Shown piece by piece: positions 1 to 6,217 of a stretch of DNA of 7,606 bases. Below the pieces are notes generated by a model. The model saw only the letters and a list, made by a program, of their open reading frames with translations. It was not told the DNA's origin and did no database searches. Location of the stretch: NCBI GenBank assembly GCA_903921965.1, contig CAIXSE010000195.1, forward strand, positions 1 through 7,606. The letters are read 5' to 3'. The stretch comes from an uncultured Thermoleophilia bacterium (GTDB taxonomy: Bacteria; Actinomycetota; Thermoleophilia; UBA2241). The translations under genes and the position numbers were made by a program. Each line of letters starts with the position of its first letter. Positions within the stretch are counted from its first letter, which is position 1.

Positions 1-189
1 GAACAGCAGGCCGTCCTCCTTGGGGTCGTGCAGGCCCTCCGTGAAGTAGCGGAAGAAGCCGAGGATCGCGTCCACGAGGTCGCCGCGCACGTGGCCCGTC
101 AGCTCCGTGTGGGCGCACTCCGCCTCCGCCGCCTCGGCCACCTCCCGGACCAGCCGGTGTTCGGCTTCGAGGATGCTCCTCCAGCTCAT
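1..189 (-). CDS. Hemerythrin (HHE) domain protein, N-terminal part
   Basis: Partial gene: 63 codons are visible, reading from ATG at 189 down to the window edge, where the frame is still open. The start is preceded by a purine-rich ribosome binding site (AGGGGGAGCC, minus strand). The peptide shows the hemerythrin-like pattern: an early helix with ILEAEH (His11), a polar amphipathic helix, then FFRYF (45-49) and the metal-ligand segment LHDPKEDGLLF (53-63). There His54 and Glu58 match the H-x3-E ligands of the usual HHxKEExLF motif, while the usual second His is Asp55. Family members carry a carboxylate-bridged di-iron site in a four-helix bundle and act in oxygen, iron or nitric-oxide handling in the cytosol. 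The second half, with the remaining ligands, lies outside the window, so the exact role is open. The gene is divergent from glpK across a 236-bp gap. Confidence 0.78.
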   Translation of the reverse strand, partial: MSWRSILEAEHRLVREVAEAAEAECAHTELTGHVRGDLVDAILGFFRYFTEGLHDPKEDGLLF

Positions 190-293
190 GGCTCCCCCTT
201 CCCTGCGCCTGGGGCGCGGCCGGCGTCCCTACGTCCTTGGTACCCGCGCAGGCTCGCTGCGGGCGCCGTTGAGGGCCGCGGCGGATCGCCGTA

Positions 294-357
294 CCGCGCG
301 GCCCTGCCGAGCCCGCGCCGGGCCGATGCGCCGCGCGGCCCTCCCGAGCCCGCGCCG
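294..357. repeat. 27-bp direct repeat, two copies, upstream of glpK
   Basis: Two copies of a 27-bp sequence lie at 294-320 and 331-357, start-to-start distance 37 bp. They differ at one base only (G306 versus C343). The core is GGCCCT(G/C)CCGAGCCCGCG. Both copies lie in the non-coding gap between the divergent hemerythrin gene and glpK, and the second ends 12 bp before a TATGAT box. The rest of the 190-425 gap shows nothing else I recognise. The repeat could be a pair of regulator sites or a recent short tandem duplication; the sequence does not decide. Confidence 0.8.
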
Positions 358-368
358 CCGCCCGCCGG

Positions 369-374
369 TATGAT
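369..374 (+). promoter_or_regulatory. Possible glpK -10 box (TATGAT)
   Basis: TATGAT matches the sigma-70-type -10 consensus at five of six bases and stands out in very GC-rich surroundings. It would give a leader of about 45 bases before the glpK ATG at 426. No convincing -35 hexamer is found 16-18 bp upstream, so the site would need an activator or be a false match. Confidence 0.33.
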
Positions 375-425
375 TGGTCGCGGCGGCCCGGAGGAGGCCG
401 CCGGCCGCGGACCGGGGAGGGCGTC

Positions 426-1937
426 ATGGCTGGCAGCGACGACCGCAGGGTGATCCTGGCGTTCGACCAGGGGACGACGAGCTCGCGCACCATCGCGTTC
501 GCGCCCGACGGCTCGGTGCGGGGCGTCTCGCAGCAGGAGCTGCACCTCACGTTCCCCCGGCCGGGCTGGGTGGAGATGGACGCGGAGGAGATCTGGGCGG
601 CGCAGCGCGCCACCGCCGTCGAGGCGCTGAAGAAGGCCGGGGCCGAGGCCGCGGACGTGGCCGGCATCGGCATCACCAACCAGCGCGAGACCACCGTCAT
701 CTGGGACCGCGCCACGTCGAAGCCCATCGCCCCGGCCATCGTGTGGCAGGACAGGCGCACGGCGGAGCACTGCGACGAGCTCCGCGCCGCCGGCCACCTC
801 GACCTGGTACGCGGCAAGACGGGGCTCCTCCTCGACCCCTACTTCTCGGCGACCAAGATCGCCTGGCTGCTGGACTCCGTGCCGGGGGCCCGCGAGCGCG
901 CGGAGCGCGGCGAGCTCGCCTTCGGCACCGTGGACTGCTGGCTGGCCTGGTGCCTCACCGGCGGCCGCCTGCACGTGACCGACGCCACCAACGCCTCGCG
1001 CACCCTGCTCTACGACCTGCACGCCGGGACGTGGGACGCCGAGCTCCTCGAGCTCTTCGGCGTCCCGGCGGCGCTGCTGCCGCGGATCGTCGACACGAGC
1101 GGCGTGGTGGGGCAGAGCGACACGGACGTGCTCGGCGCGCCGGTGCCGCTGGCCGGCATGGTCGGCGACCAGCAGGCCTCCCTCTTCGGGCAGGCCTGCA
1201 CGGCGCGCGGCATGACCAAGGTCACGTACGGCACCGGCTGCTTCCTGCTGATGCACACCGGCGACGCGCCGGTCGCCTCGCCGGGCGGACTGTTGAGCAC
1301 GGTGGCAGCGCAGATCGGCGGCCGCCGCACCTACGCGCTCGAGGGCTCCGTCTTCATCGGCGGCGCCGCCGTGCAGTGGCTGCGCGACGGGCTCGGCGTC
1401 ATCGACGACGCCGCCGAGGCCGACGGGCTGGCGGCGAGCGTGCCCGACAGCGCCGGCGTGTACTTCGTCCCGGCGCTGGCCGGCATGGGCGCGCCCTGGT
1501 GGGAGCCGCGCGCCCGCGGCGCGATCCTCGGCCTCACGCGCGGCTCCACGGCGGCGCACATCACGCGCGCGACGCTGGAGGGCATCGCCTTCCAGGTCGC
1601 CGACCTGCTCGGCGCCGTGATCGCCGACGCCGGCGCCGAGCCGCCGGAGATGCGCGTCGACGGCGGCGCTGCCCGCAGCGACCTGCTGCTGCAGTTCCAG
1701 GCCGACGTGCTGGGCGTGCCCGTCATCCGCACGGCGCAGACCGAGTCGACGGCGCTGGGCGCCGCGCTGCTGGCCGGCCTGGCCACCGGCGTGTGGGCCG
1801 GCCCGGACGAGGCCGCCGCCATCTGGGCGGCGGCGCGCACGTTCACGCCCGACCCGGCCGCCGACCGCAAGGGCCTGCTCGACGGCTGGGCGTCGGCCGT
1901 CACCTGCGTGCGCGACATGGCGGCCCGCGGCGCCTAG
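426..1937 (+). CDS. glpK: Glycerol kinase
   Basis: GlpK phosphorylates glycerol with ATP to sn-glycerol 3-phosphate in the cytosol, the entry step of glycerol use and a source of lipid backbone. The 503 residues match the family length (E. coli about 502). The FGGY-kinase fold is visible throughout: phosphate-binding loop DQGTTSSR (14-21), glycerol contacts NQRE (85-88), Trp107 and Tyr139 in DPYFS, catalytic Asp248 in GDQQ (247-250), the YGTGCF segment (268-273), adenine-site region RVDGGA (410-415) and [13 protein letters not shown] (445-457). ATG 426 follows GGGGAGG with good spacing. The loop around 228-242 has no His, so the HPr-dependent phosphorylation known from Firmicutes GlpK is unlikely. 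The GGTR loop that binds fructose-1,6-bisphosphate in E. coli is not recognisable either (LGAPV here). No glpF, glpD or regulator gene is adjacent; the gene appears monocistronic. Identity is secure; loss of regulation is inference. Confidence 0.97.
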   Translation: MAGSDDRRVILAFDQGTTSSRTIAFAPDGSVRGVSQQELHLTFPRPGWVEMDAEEIWAAQRATAVEALKKAGAEAADVAGIGITNQRETTVIWDRATSKPIAPAIVWQDRRTAEHCDELRAAGHLDLVRGKTGLLLDPYFSATKIAWLLDSVPGARERAERGELAFGTVDCWLAWCLTGGRLHVTDATNASRTLLYDLHAGTWDAELLELFGVPAALLPRIVDTSGVVGQSDTDVLGAPVPLAGMVGDQQASLFGQACTARGMTKVTYGTGCFLLMHTGDAPVASPGGLLSTVAAQIGGRRTYALEGSVFIGGAAVQWLRDGLGVIDDAAEADGLAASVPDSAGVYFVPALAGMGAPWWEPRARGAILGLTRGSTAAHITRATLEGIAFQVADLLGAVIADAGAEPPEMRVDGGAARSDLLLQFQADVLGVPVIRTAQTESTALGAALLAGLATGVWAGPDEAAAIWAAARTFTPDPAADRKGLLDGWASAVTCVRDMAARGA

Positions 1938-1944
1938 GAGGTCG

Positions 1945-1985
1945 GTCCGCGCCGCGGGCCGCACGTCTGGCCGCGCCGCCCGGAC
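1945..1985. terminator. Hairpin between convergent glpK and stress-protein genes
   Basis: Arms 1945-1960 and 1969-1985 can form about 14 base pairs around an 8-base loop, with two mismatches and one bulge. The hairpin begins 8 bases after the glpK stop and lies before the stop of the convergent gene, the right place for a two-way terminator. There is no U-tract, and in DNA this GC-rich chance stems are common. Confidence 0.38.
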
Positions 1986-2015
1986 GGGTGAGGGCGGGCG
2001 CCGCGGCCGTCTTCA

Positions 2016-2492
2016 TCAGTGCCGCAGGTGCGCCTGGTGGCGCCGGTGCGGCACCACGAGCACCGGCACGTCGCTGCGGTGCAGCAGCTCGTAGCAGGTC
2101 GAGTGCCGCAGGGCGGCGCCCAGGACGCCCTCGCCGTGCGAGCCCACCACGATGACGTGGGAGTGGCGCGACAGCGCGATGCGCGGCAGCGCGTTCGCCG
2201 GCTCGTCCCACACCATCAGAACCTGGCCGTCCACGCCGGCCTCGTGGATCCTCTCCTCGGCCGCGTCGAGCAGCGGCCGGACGTCGCGCTCGATGCCCTG
2301 CTCGTACTCCTGCAGGACCCTGGCGGCGTCACAGGTGGGGTCGAGCGCGCAGGCCAGCCCGGGCGGAGGCTCGTGGCAGTACACGACGACGATCTCGGCG
2401 TCGCGCTCGTCACGCGCGAGCTCCAGTGCTTCGTCCAGGGCGGCGTCGGAGCACTCGGACCCGTCGAACCCGACGACGATGGGATGGCGCAT
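2016..2492 (-). CDS. Universal stress protein (UspA family), single domain
   Basis: A 158-residue protein with the Usp fold: first strand HPIVVGFDGS (3-12) with the conserved adenine-site Asp10, a helix (14-27), strand EIVVVYCHEP (33-42), a charged helix (60-85) and the C-terminal VIVVGSHG...VPVLVVP (113-148). Usp proteins bind nucleotides or sense stress in the cytosol, usually as dimers. The ATP-binding motif G-x2-G-x9-G-S/T is altered: Gly117 and Gly120 are present but the third Gly is His130, followed by Ser131. The C-terminus is His-rich (HRRHQAHLRH, 149-158). The frame is open far upstream, but ATG 2492 is chosen because the family's first strand begins directly after it and AGGAG sits just before it, though at only 2 bases' spacing. 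It is 101 bp downstream of the QueG-like gene on the same strand, with a hairpin between, so co-transcription is possible but not clear. The specific stress is unknown. Confidence 0.93.
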   Translation of the reverse strand: MRHPIVVGFDGSECSDAALDEALELARDERDAEIVVVYCHEPPPGLACALDPTCDAARVLQEYEQGIERDVRPLLDAAEERIHEAGVDGQVLMVWDEPANALPRIALSRHSHVIVVGSHGEGVLGAALRHSTCYELLHRSDVPVLVVPHRRHQAHLRH

Positions 2493-2539
2493 GGCTCCTG
2501 CTTCCCGCTGTCCTGCTCCTGTCCAGATGGTTCCCGGCG

Positions 2540-2571
2540 GGGACCGGAGGCTACCGTTTGCCGTCGGTCCC
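2540..2571 (-). terminator. Hairpin between QueG-like and stress-protein genes
   Basis: GGGACCG (2540-2546) pairs with CGGTCCC (2565-2571), and GGC (2549-2551) with GCC (2560-2562), leaving an 8-base loop. It lies 23 bases past the QueG-like stop codon and 48 bases before the stress-protein ATG. It may terminate the first transcript or sit in the leader of the second. A TAGCCT box (minus strand, 2553-2548) inside it could instead be a weak -10 element. No U-tract follows. Confidence 0.35.
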
Positions 2572-2593
2572 GGCCCGCCGCGCAGGGCGAGCG

Positions 2594-3520
2594 TCAGCCG
2601 GCGAGGGCGCGCAGGTTGCGGGCGATGAGCCGGGGGTCGTAGTCGAGCCCGCAGCGCGCCAGCTTGGCCCTGGCGTCGGCGGGCAGCTCGTCCGCGGGGG
2701 TCGCGGCGAGGATGGCGGCCGACTCGTCGGTGTCGAACACCTCGGGCGCCGCCACGACCAGCTCGACGGAGGCGTTCTCGGGGCACACCAGCTGGCAGCG
2801 CAGGCAGCCCACGGCACACGTGTGCCAGGCCGGGTCGACCCAGGAGGGGAACGGAGCCAGGTCTTCGTTGACCCACGTCAGGCAGCGCTCGGCGTCCAGG
2901 AGGAAGCGGTCGGCGCGGATGGCTCCGGTGGGGCAGGCGCGCACACACGCGCTGCAGCGCTCACACCGGTCAAGCATCCGAGGCTCCGTCCAGACGGCGC
3001 CGTCCGGCGGCGGCGCGTCGGTGATGCACGCCGCCAGCTGCACGTAGCTGCCGAGGCCGGGCACGTAGGCGACGTTGTTGCGGCCGTAGCGGGCCAGGCC
3101 GGAACCGGCGGCGAGCGTCTTCAGCGCCGGCTCGATGCGGGCGGCGCGGCGCCCGAAGGGCGCGACCGCCGCCCCCACCGCGTCGGCGAGCCCGTCGGGC
3201 ACGGTGGCGTAGCCGGCGTAGTGCGGCGGCACGGCGACGGTCCGCTCGCGGCCGTCCACCGTCAGCGTGGCGCGCGTCAGCGGCCGGGGGGTCGCCCCGA
3301 CGACCAAGGTGGCCGCGTCTTCCCACCCGGGCGGCGACGCGGCGCCCAGGTCGCCGGTCATGCGCGCGACGGCCCCGGGCGAGGACCCGCCCCCGGCGGC
3401 GGCCTCCAGGACGCGTCCGGCGGCGGCGGGCAGGGCCTCGATGCCCGTGGCGCGGATCGTCCAGCCGGCCGCGGCCGCGGCGGCCGCGACGGCGGACCAC
3501 AGCGTGCCGGCGTCTTCCAC
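2594..3520 (-). CDS. QueG-like protein with two 4Fe-4S clusters, function uncertain
   Basis: 308 residues from a GTG start. The C-terminal half has the double 4Fe-4S arrangement of epoxyqueuosine reductase QueG and related corrinoid Fe-S enzymes: C186-x2-C189-x2-C192-x3-C196-P, then Cys213 in ERC, and C239-x2-C242-x3-C246-P; Cys235 is an extra cysteine. The middle part (135-172, SGLARYGRNN...LGSYVQLAACITD) lines up with the QueG segment GLGWIGKN...GS...LGE.LT, and 1-134 is a diverged version of the QueG N-terminal (DUF1730-type) region. The alignment is imperfect: GWIGKN is changed to RYGRNN, the conserved Asp thought to act as proton donor in QueG has no counterpart in 125-134 (only Glu130), and no C-terminal HEAT-type repeats follow. 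I see an Fe-S, probably corrinoid-binding oxidoreductase of this superfamily, not a confident QueG. A seven-alanine run lies at 12-18. It has its own probable promoter and is separated from the MFS operon by a terminator-like hairpin. Confidence 0.88.
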   Translation of the reverse strand: MEDAGTLWSAVAAAAAAAGWTIRATGIEALPAAAGRVLEAAAGGGSSPGAVARMTGDLGAASPPGWEDAATLVVGATPRPLTRATLTVDGRERTVAVPPHYAGYATVPDGLADAVGAAVAPFGRRAARIEPALKTLAAGSGLARYGRNNVAYVPGLGSYVQLAACITDAPPPDGAVWTEPRMLDRCERCSACVRACPTGAIRADRFLLDAERCLTWVNEDLAPFPSWVDPAWHTCAVGCLRCQLVCPENASVELVVAAPEVFDTDESAAILAATPADELPADARAKLARCGLDYDPRLIARNLRALAG

Positions 3521-3523
3521 GGT

Positions 3524-3530
3524 CCTCCTC
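3524..3530 (-). promoter_or_regulatory. Ribosome binding site GAGGAGG fixing a GTG start
   Basis: On the minus strand GAGGAGG stands 3 bases before GTG 3520. It decides the start of the QueG-like gene: the open frame continues about 40 codons further to an ATG near 3640, but that extension runs through the 3572-3604 hairpin and has no family similarity. Confidence 0.85.
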
Positions 3531-3545
3531 GTCGGTCTCGCCTCG

Positions 3546-3574
3546 AGTCTACTCCCGGCGGGGCCCACGGTCGC
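3546..3574 (-). promoter_or_regulatory. Probable promoter of the QueG-like gene
   Basis: TAGACT (minus strand, 3551-3546) is a good actinobacterial -10 box. Seventeen bases upstream is GCGACC (3574-3569), sharing the GAC core with TTGACA. Transcription would start near 3539, about 20 bases before the GTG. The -35 overlaps the base of the hairpin that ends the upstream operon. Confidence 0.43.
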
Positions 3575-3604
3575 GGCGGGCGGCTCTTCCGGCCGCCCGC
3601 CGCG
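3572..3604 (-). terminator. 13-bp perfect hairpin after the MFS gene
   Basis: CGCGGCGGGCGGC (3572-3584) pairs without mismatch to 3592-3604 around the 7-base loop TCTTCCG. It lies 36 bases beyond the stop codon of the MFS exporter and is the strongest non-coding stem I found. It lacks a U-tract, as is common for terminators in high-GC Actinobacteria. Confidence 0.62.
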
Positions 3605-3640
3605 CGGGACAAAGCGCCGGACCCTCTCCGCCCGTCGCAC

Positions 3641-4918
3641 TCAGCGGCCGGGCGTCCCGCCGGCCACGGCCGCCTGCCTGAAGTCCGGCGCGTGGCGCAC
3701 CGCGGGGCTGACGGTCGCCGCGACGGCGACGAGCGCCATGACGCCGGCCAGGACGAGCACGGTCGGGACGCCGCCGATCCACTGCAGCAGGAGCCCGCCG
3801 AGCAGCGAGCCCAGCGGGATGGGGCCCCACGCGACCAGCCCCTGCACGCCGCTCACCCTGCCGCGCAGCTCGTCGGGCGTGAGACGCAGGGAGATGTCGC
3901 TCAGCACCACGTTCCAGGCCGGCCCTGCGAGCGCGAGGCCGCCGGCCAGCACGCCCATCGCGAGCGGCCACGGCACGACGGCGAACAGCGGCAGCAGAGC
4001 CGCCCACAGCCAGTTCACGCCGATGATGACGGCGCGCGGACCGGCGCGCCGGCGGATGCCCGGCGCGACGAACGCGCCCAGCAGGCCGCCCGCGCCCATC
4101 AGACCCAGCAGCACGCCGATGGTGGCCGGCGAGGCGCCACGCGCCTGGGCGAGCACGATGAGAGCGAGGACCAGCGCCTGGAACACGAAGTTGCTTCCCG
4201 CCACCAGGAACGCCGCGGCACGCAGCAGCGGCTGACGCCACAGCCAGCGCACGCCCTCGGCGATCTCGGTGTGCAGGCGCCCGCCGGACGGCTCCCGACT
4301 CTCCTGGAAAGGAGTACGCACGAACAGCAGCGAGACGACGGACGCGACGTACGAGGCCGCGTCGGCCGCGAAGGGGACGGCGTGCCCCAGGCCGAACAAC
4401 ACGCCTCCGAGAGGGTTGCCGGCGAGGGCCGCGCCGCGCGTCCGCGCTTCGTTCTGCGCCAGCGCCGCAGGCAGCTGGTCGGCCGGGACCACCTGAGGCA
4501 GGGCCGAGCGCTCCGCCGCGGTGAAGAGGACGAAGAGCGAGCCCTCGACGAAGGCCACCAGGGCGATCTGCACGACCGTGAGCACGCCGGCGAGGGATGC
4601 CACGGCGACGCTGCCCAGCGCCAGGGCACGCACCGCGTCCGCGACGATCATCGCCGACCGGCGGTCCCAGCGGTCGGCCAGACCGCCGGCGGGCAGCGGC
4701 ACGAGGAGGTACGGCAGCGTGCCGGCGAACCCCACCAGTCCGGCCTGCGCCGGCGATCCCGAGAGGCTGAGGACGAGCAGCGGGAAGGCGACCCCGGAGA
4801 CGGCCGAGCCCAGCGACGAGACCACCTGGCCGCTCCACAGGAGCACGTAGTCGCGGTTGCGGCGCAGCGGCACCGGTGTCGGGACGGGGCCGCCTCCCGG
4901 CTGTCGCTCGCCGGCCAC
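3641..4918 (-). CDS. MFS efflux transporter, DHA3 (MFS_3/EntS-like) type
   Basis: A 425-residue inner-membrane protein with about 12 hydrophobic segments (roughly 24-51, 57-76, 89-110, 112-133, 165-185, 187-200, 233-256, 265-288, 296-313, 318-335, 356-380, 384-404). Proton-driven export of drugs, siderophores or other small molecules is the usual role of this family. Seen in the sequence: N-terminal RNRDYVLLWSGQ (20-31) typical of MFS_3 members, motif A GGLADRWDRR (78-87) in the loop between helices 2 and 3, RSALPQVVPADQLPAA (137-152) and LTPDELRGRV (346-355), both common in DHA3 exporters. The charged loop at 201-230 separates the two six-helix halves. The start is GTG 4918; its ribosome binding site GAGG overlaps the stop codon of the upstream regulator gene, so translation is probably coupled. 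The substrate cannot be read from the sequence; the linked MarR-type regulator suggests substrate-induced efflux. Confidence 0.93.
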   Translation of the reverse strand: MAGERQPGGGPVPTPVPLRRNRDYVLLWSGQVVSSLGSAVSGVAFPLLVLSLSGSPAQAGLVGFAGTLPYLLVPLPAGGLADRWDRRSAMIVADAVRALALGSVAVASLAGVLTVVQIALVAFVEGSLFVLFTAAERSALPQVVPADQLPAALAQNEARTRGAALAGNPLGGVLFGLGHAVPFAADAASYVASVVSLLFVRTPFQESREPSGGRLHTEIAEGVRWLWRQPLLRAAAFLVAGSNFVFQALVLALIVLAQARGASPATIGVLLGLMGAGGLLGAFVAPGIRRRAGPRAVIIGVNWLWAALLPLFAVVPWPLAMGVLAGGLALAGPAWNVVLSDISLRLTPDELRGRVSGVQGLVAWGPIPLGSLLGGLLLQWIGGVPTVLVLAGVMALVAVAATVSPAVRHAPDFRQAAVAGGTPGR

Positions 4919-4923
4919 CGGTG

Positions 4924-4928
4924 CCTCA
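4924..4928 (-). promoter_or_regulatory. Stop codon / ribosome binding site overlap (TGAGG)
   Basis: Minus strand TGAGG: TGA ends the MarR-fusion gene and GAGG serves the exporter start at GTG 4918, 5 bases further on. Only 7 bases separate the two genes, which supports one operon with coupled translation. Confidence 0.75.
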
Positions 4929-6035
4929 GGCCACGTCGACCGTCACGGAGCTCGCGCCGCCCGAGAAGCGCAGCTCGTACCTGTCGGCGGCCTTGTCGAA
5001 GCCGGGGGTGGCGAACACGTTCCTGCCTCCCAGGGCGCCCAGCTTCTGCTCGTCGAAGACGAGCTGGCCGGCGCCGCCGCCGAGGGCGAAGCGCAGCGCG
5101 GTCTCGGCCGGCCGGTGCACGGTCACGCTGCCGGCGCCGCCGGCCACCGTCACCCCGACCACGCCGGCGGGCGCGGGCAGCCAGATCTCCACGTCGCCGG
5201 CGCCGCCGTTCACCGCGAGGGACTCGAGGCGCACCTCGCGGAGGTCGGCGGTGAGCTTCCACATGCCGCCCTTCAGCGACACCTTCCAGGGGATGGTGGT
5301 GTTCAGGGCGACCTCCGCCGACTGCCGCCGCCAGTCGAAGGGGCGGAAGCGCCGGCGCTGGGCGATGGTGACGGTGCCGCCGTGCACGGAGACGTCCGGC
5401 GGCGGCCCCTCGAAGCGGGCGCGGTAGAGGTCGGCCAGGCCGCGGTCGCCGCGGATGTCGACCCGGGCCGCGCCCTTGGTGAAGTTCAGCTGGCCGGCGA
5501 GCACGCCGGCCAGCGGCGCGGTGGCCTCGGGGCCGCCGCCGGCGTCCGCGTCCGCGGCGGCCGCCGCGTCCTCGCCGACGTGCGCCGCCTGGTCCTCGTA
5601 CACGGCCCGGAGGCGGCGCAGGTAGTCGCGGATGACGGCGAGCTCCTCGGCGCTGTGCGGCTCGAGCGCCGCGGTGCTCGCCACCTCGACCTCGCCGTAC
5701 AGGCGGCCGCCGACCACGCGCGTGGCGGCCGTGGACACCACCAGCACGCGTCTGCGGTCGGCGGGGTCGGCCACGCGGTTGGCGAAGCCGGCCCGCTCCA
5801 TGCGGTCGAGCACCGTGGTGATCGCCCCCGGCGTCAGCCCGCTCTCCTCGGCCAGCTCGCCGGCGGTGAGGCGGCCGTGGCGGTACAGGATGCCGAGGCA
5901 GCGCAGGTCGGTGCGGTTCAGGTTCGCCTGCGCGGCCACCACCTCGTCCAGCCTGTCGGCGGCCTGCCGCAGCACCTCGAACTCGCCGGTGACCTCGCCG
6001 ACGAGGGTCGTCCTCGCGGAGTCGTCGGTGACCAT
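4926..6035 (-). CDS. MarR-type regulator fused to a DUF4097/toastrack-like beta domain
   Basis: 369 residues in two parts. Residues about 10-150 form a MarR-type winged helix: LNRTDLRCLGIL (39-50), helix-turn-helix LTAGELAEESGLTPGAITTVLDRMERAGF (56-84), the wing with DPADRRRVLVVST (90-102) and a C-terminal dimerisation helix (125-150). After an Ala/Asp/Gly linker (154-172), residues about 175-369 are strand-rich with repeated turns: VNGGAGDVEIWLP (275-287), VAGGAGSVTVHRP (297-309), LGGGAGQLVFDE (318-329) and FSGGASSVTVDVA (357-369). This resembles the DUF4097/toastrack beta-helix found in bacterial envelope-stress proteins. No signal peptide or membrane segment is seen, so the domain should be cytosolic. 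Expected role: a dimeric DNA-binding repressor whose output is tuned by the fused domain. ATG 6035 is chosen because GGAGG (6044-6040) precedes it; an in-frame ATG near 6107 lies inside the promoter and lacks such a site. It is first in an operon with the MFS exporter, whose control is its likely job. The MarR call is firm; the C-terminal call is by pattern only. Confidence 0.92.
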   Translation of the reverse strand: MVTDDSARTTLVGEVTGEFEVLRQAADRLDEVVAAQANLNRTDLRCLGILYRHGRLTAGELAEESGLTPGAITTVLDRMERAGFANRVADPADRRRVLVVSTAATRVVGGRLYGEVEVASTAALEPHSAEELAVIRDYLRRLRAVYEDQAAHVGEDAAAAADADAGGGPEATAPLAGVLAGQLNFTKGAARVDIRGDRGLADLYRARFEGPPPDVSVHGGTVTIAQRRRFRPFDWRRQSAEVALNTTIPWKVSLKGGMWKLTADLREVRLESLAVNGGAGDVEIWLPAPAGVVGVTVAGGAGSVTVHRPAETALRFALGGGAGQLVFDEQKLGALGGRNVFATPGFDKAADRYELRFSGGASSVTVDVA

Positions 6036-6095
6036 CGTTCCTCCAGTCTCCTCCGGCAGCACCGGCGACGCGCCGTCTGCGGTGGTTCGCTGCTG

Positions 6096-6130
6096 AGATA
6101 GTAACATACGCAAATCATTTGAAGGTCGAA
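6096..6130 (-). promoter_or_regulatory. Promoter region of the MarR-fusion / MFS operon
   Basis: An AT-rich island in GC-rich DNA. On the minus strand TCGACC (6129-6124) is a possible -35 with TATGTT (6108-6103, 15-bp spacer) or TACTAT (6103-6098, 20-bp spacer) as -10; neither spacing is ideal. Transcription would start near 6090, about 55 bases before ATG 6035. Confidence 0.5.
6111..6121. promoter_or_regulatory. Perfect palindrome CAAATcATTTG, likely MarR operator
   Basis: An 11-bp perfect inverted repeat (5+1+5) lies between the candidate -35 and -10 of the regulator operon, 75 bases before the regulator's start codon. MarR dimers bind short AT-rich palindromes in their own promoters, so this is the obvious autoregulation site. 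It is also close enough to affect the divergent gene. Confidence 0.55.
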
Positions 6131-6174
6131 CATTTCGTTCCCTAGAGCGCCGCCGCCGCCGGCCTCCGGTGGGG

Positions 6175-6180
6175 TAGCAT
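6175..6180 (+). promoter_or_regulatory. Possible -10 box (TAGCAT) of the AI-2E family gene
   Basis: TAGCAT fits the loose actinobacterial TAnnnT box and would give a leader of about 30 bases before GTG 6218. No -35 is evident. An alternative is TTGAAG (6119-6124) followed after 18 bases by TAGAGC (6143-6148), which would overlap the palindrome and share control with the divergent operon. Confidence 0.33.
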
Positions 6181-6217
6181 TGGCGGCGCATCGGGCCACG
6201 CGAGCGCCGGGGGGCGG

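Noticed and set aside
186..1964. Long minus-strand open frame (592 codons) opposite glpK
   Set aside because: It is antisense to a fully conserved glycerol kinase, rich in Arg, Gly and Ala with no domain pattern, and results from high GC leaving few stop codons.
2493..2948. N-terminal extension of the universal stress protein
   Set aside because: The upstream frame overlaps the QueG-like gene in another reading frame, and the Usp fold begins right after ATG 2492.
3521..3640. N-terminal extension of the QueG-like gene to an ATG near 3640
   Set aside because: It would translate the 13-bp terminator-like hairpin, shows no similarity, and a perfect GAGGAGG sits before GTG 3520.
2426..5254. Plus-strand open frame of 942 codons
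   Set aside because: It crosses four genes coded on the other strand, including their gaps and hairpins, and its composition (Arg, Gly, Gln, His) is that of an antisense shadow.
6036..6191. N-terminal extension of the MarR-fusion gene
   Set aside because: It runs through the AT-rich promoter and palindrome, and the upstream starts lack a ribosome binding site, whereas ATG 6035 has GGAGG.
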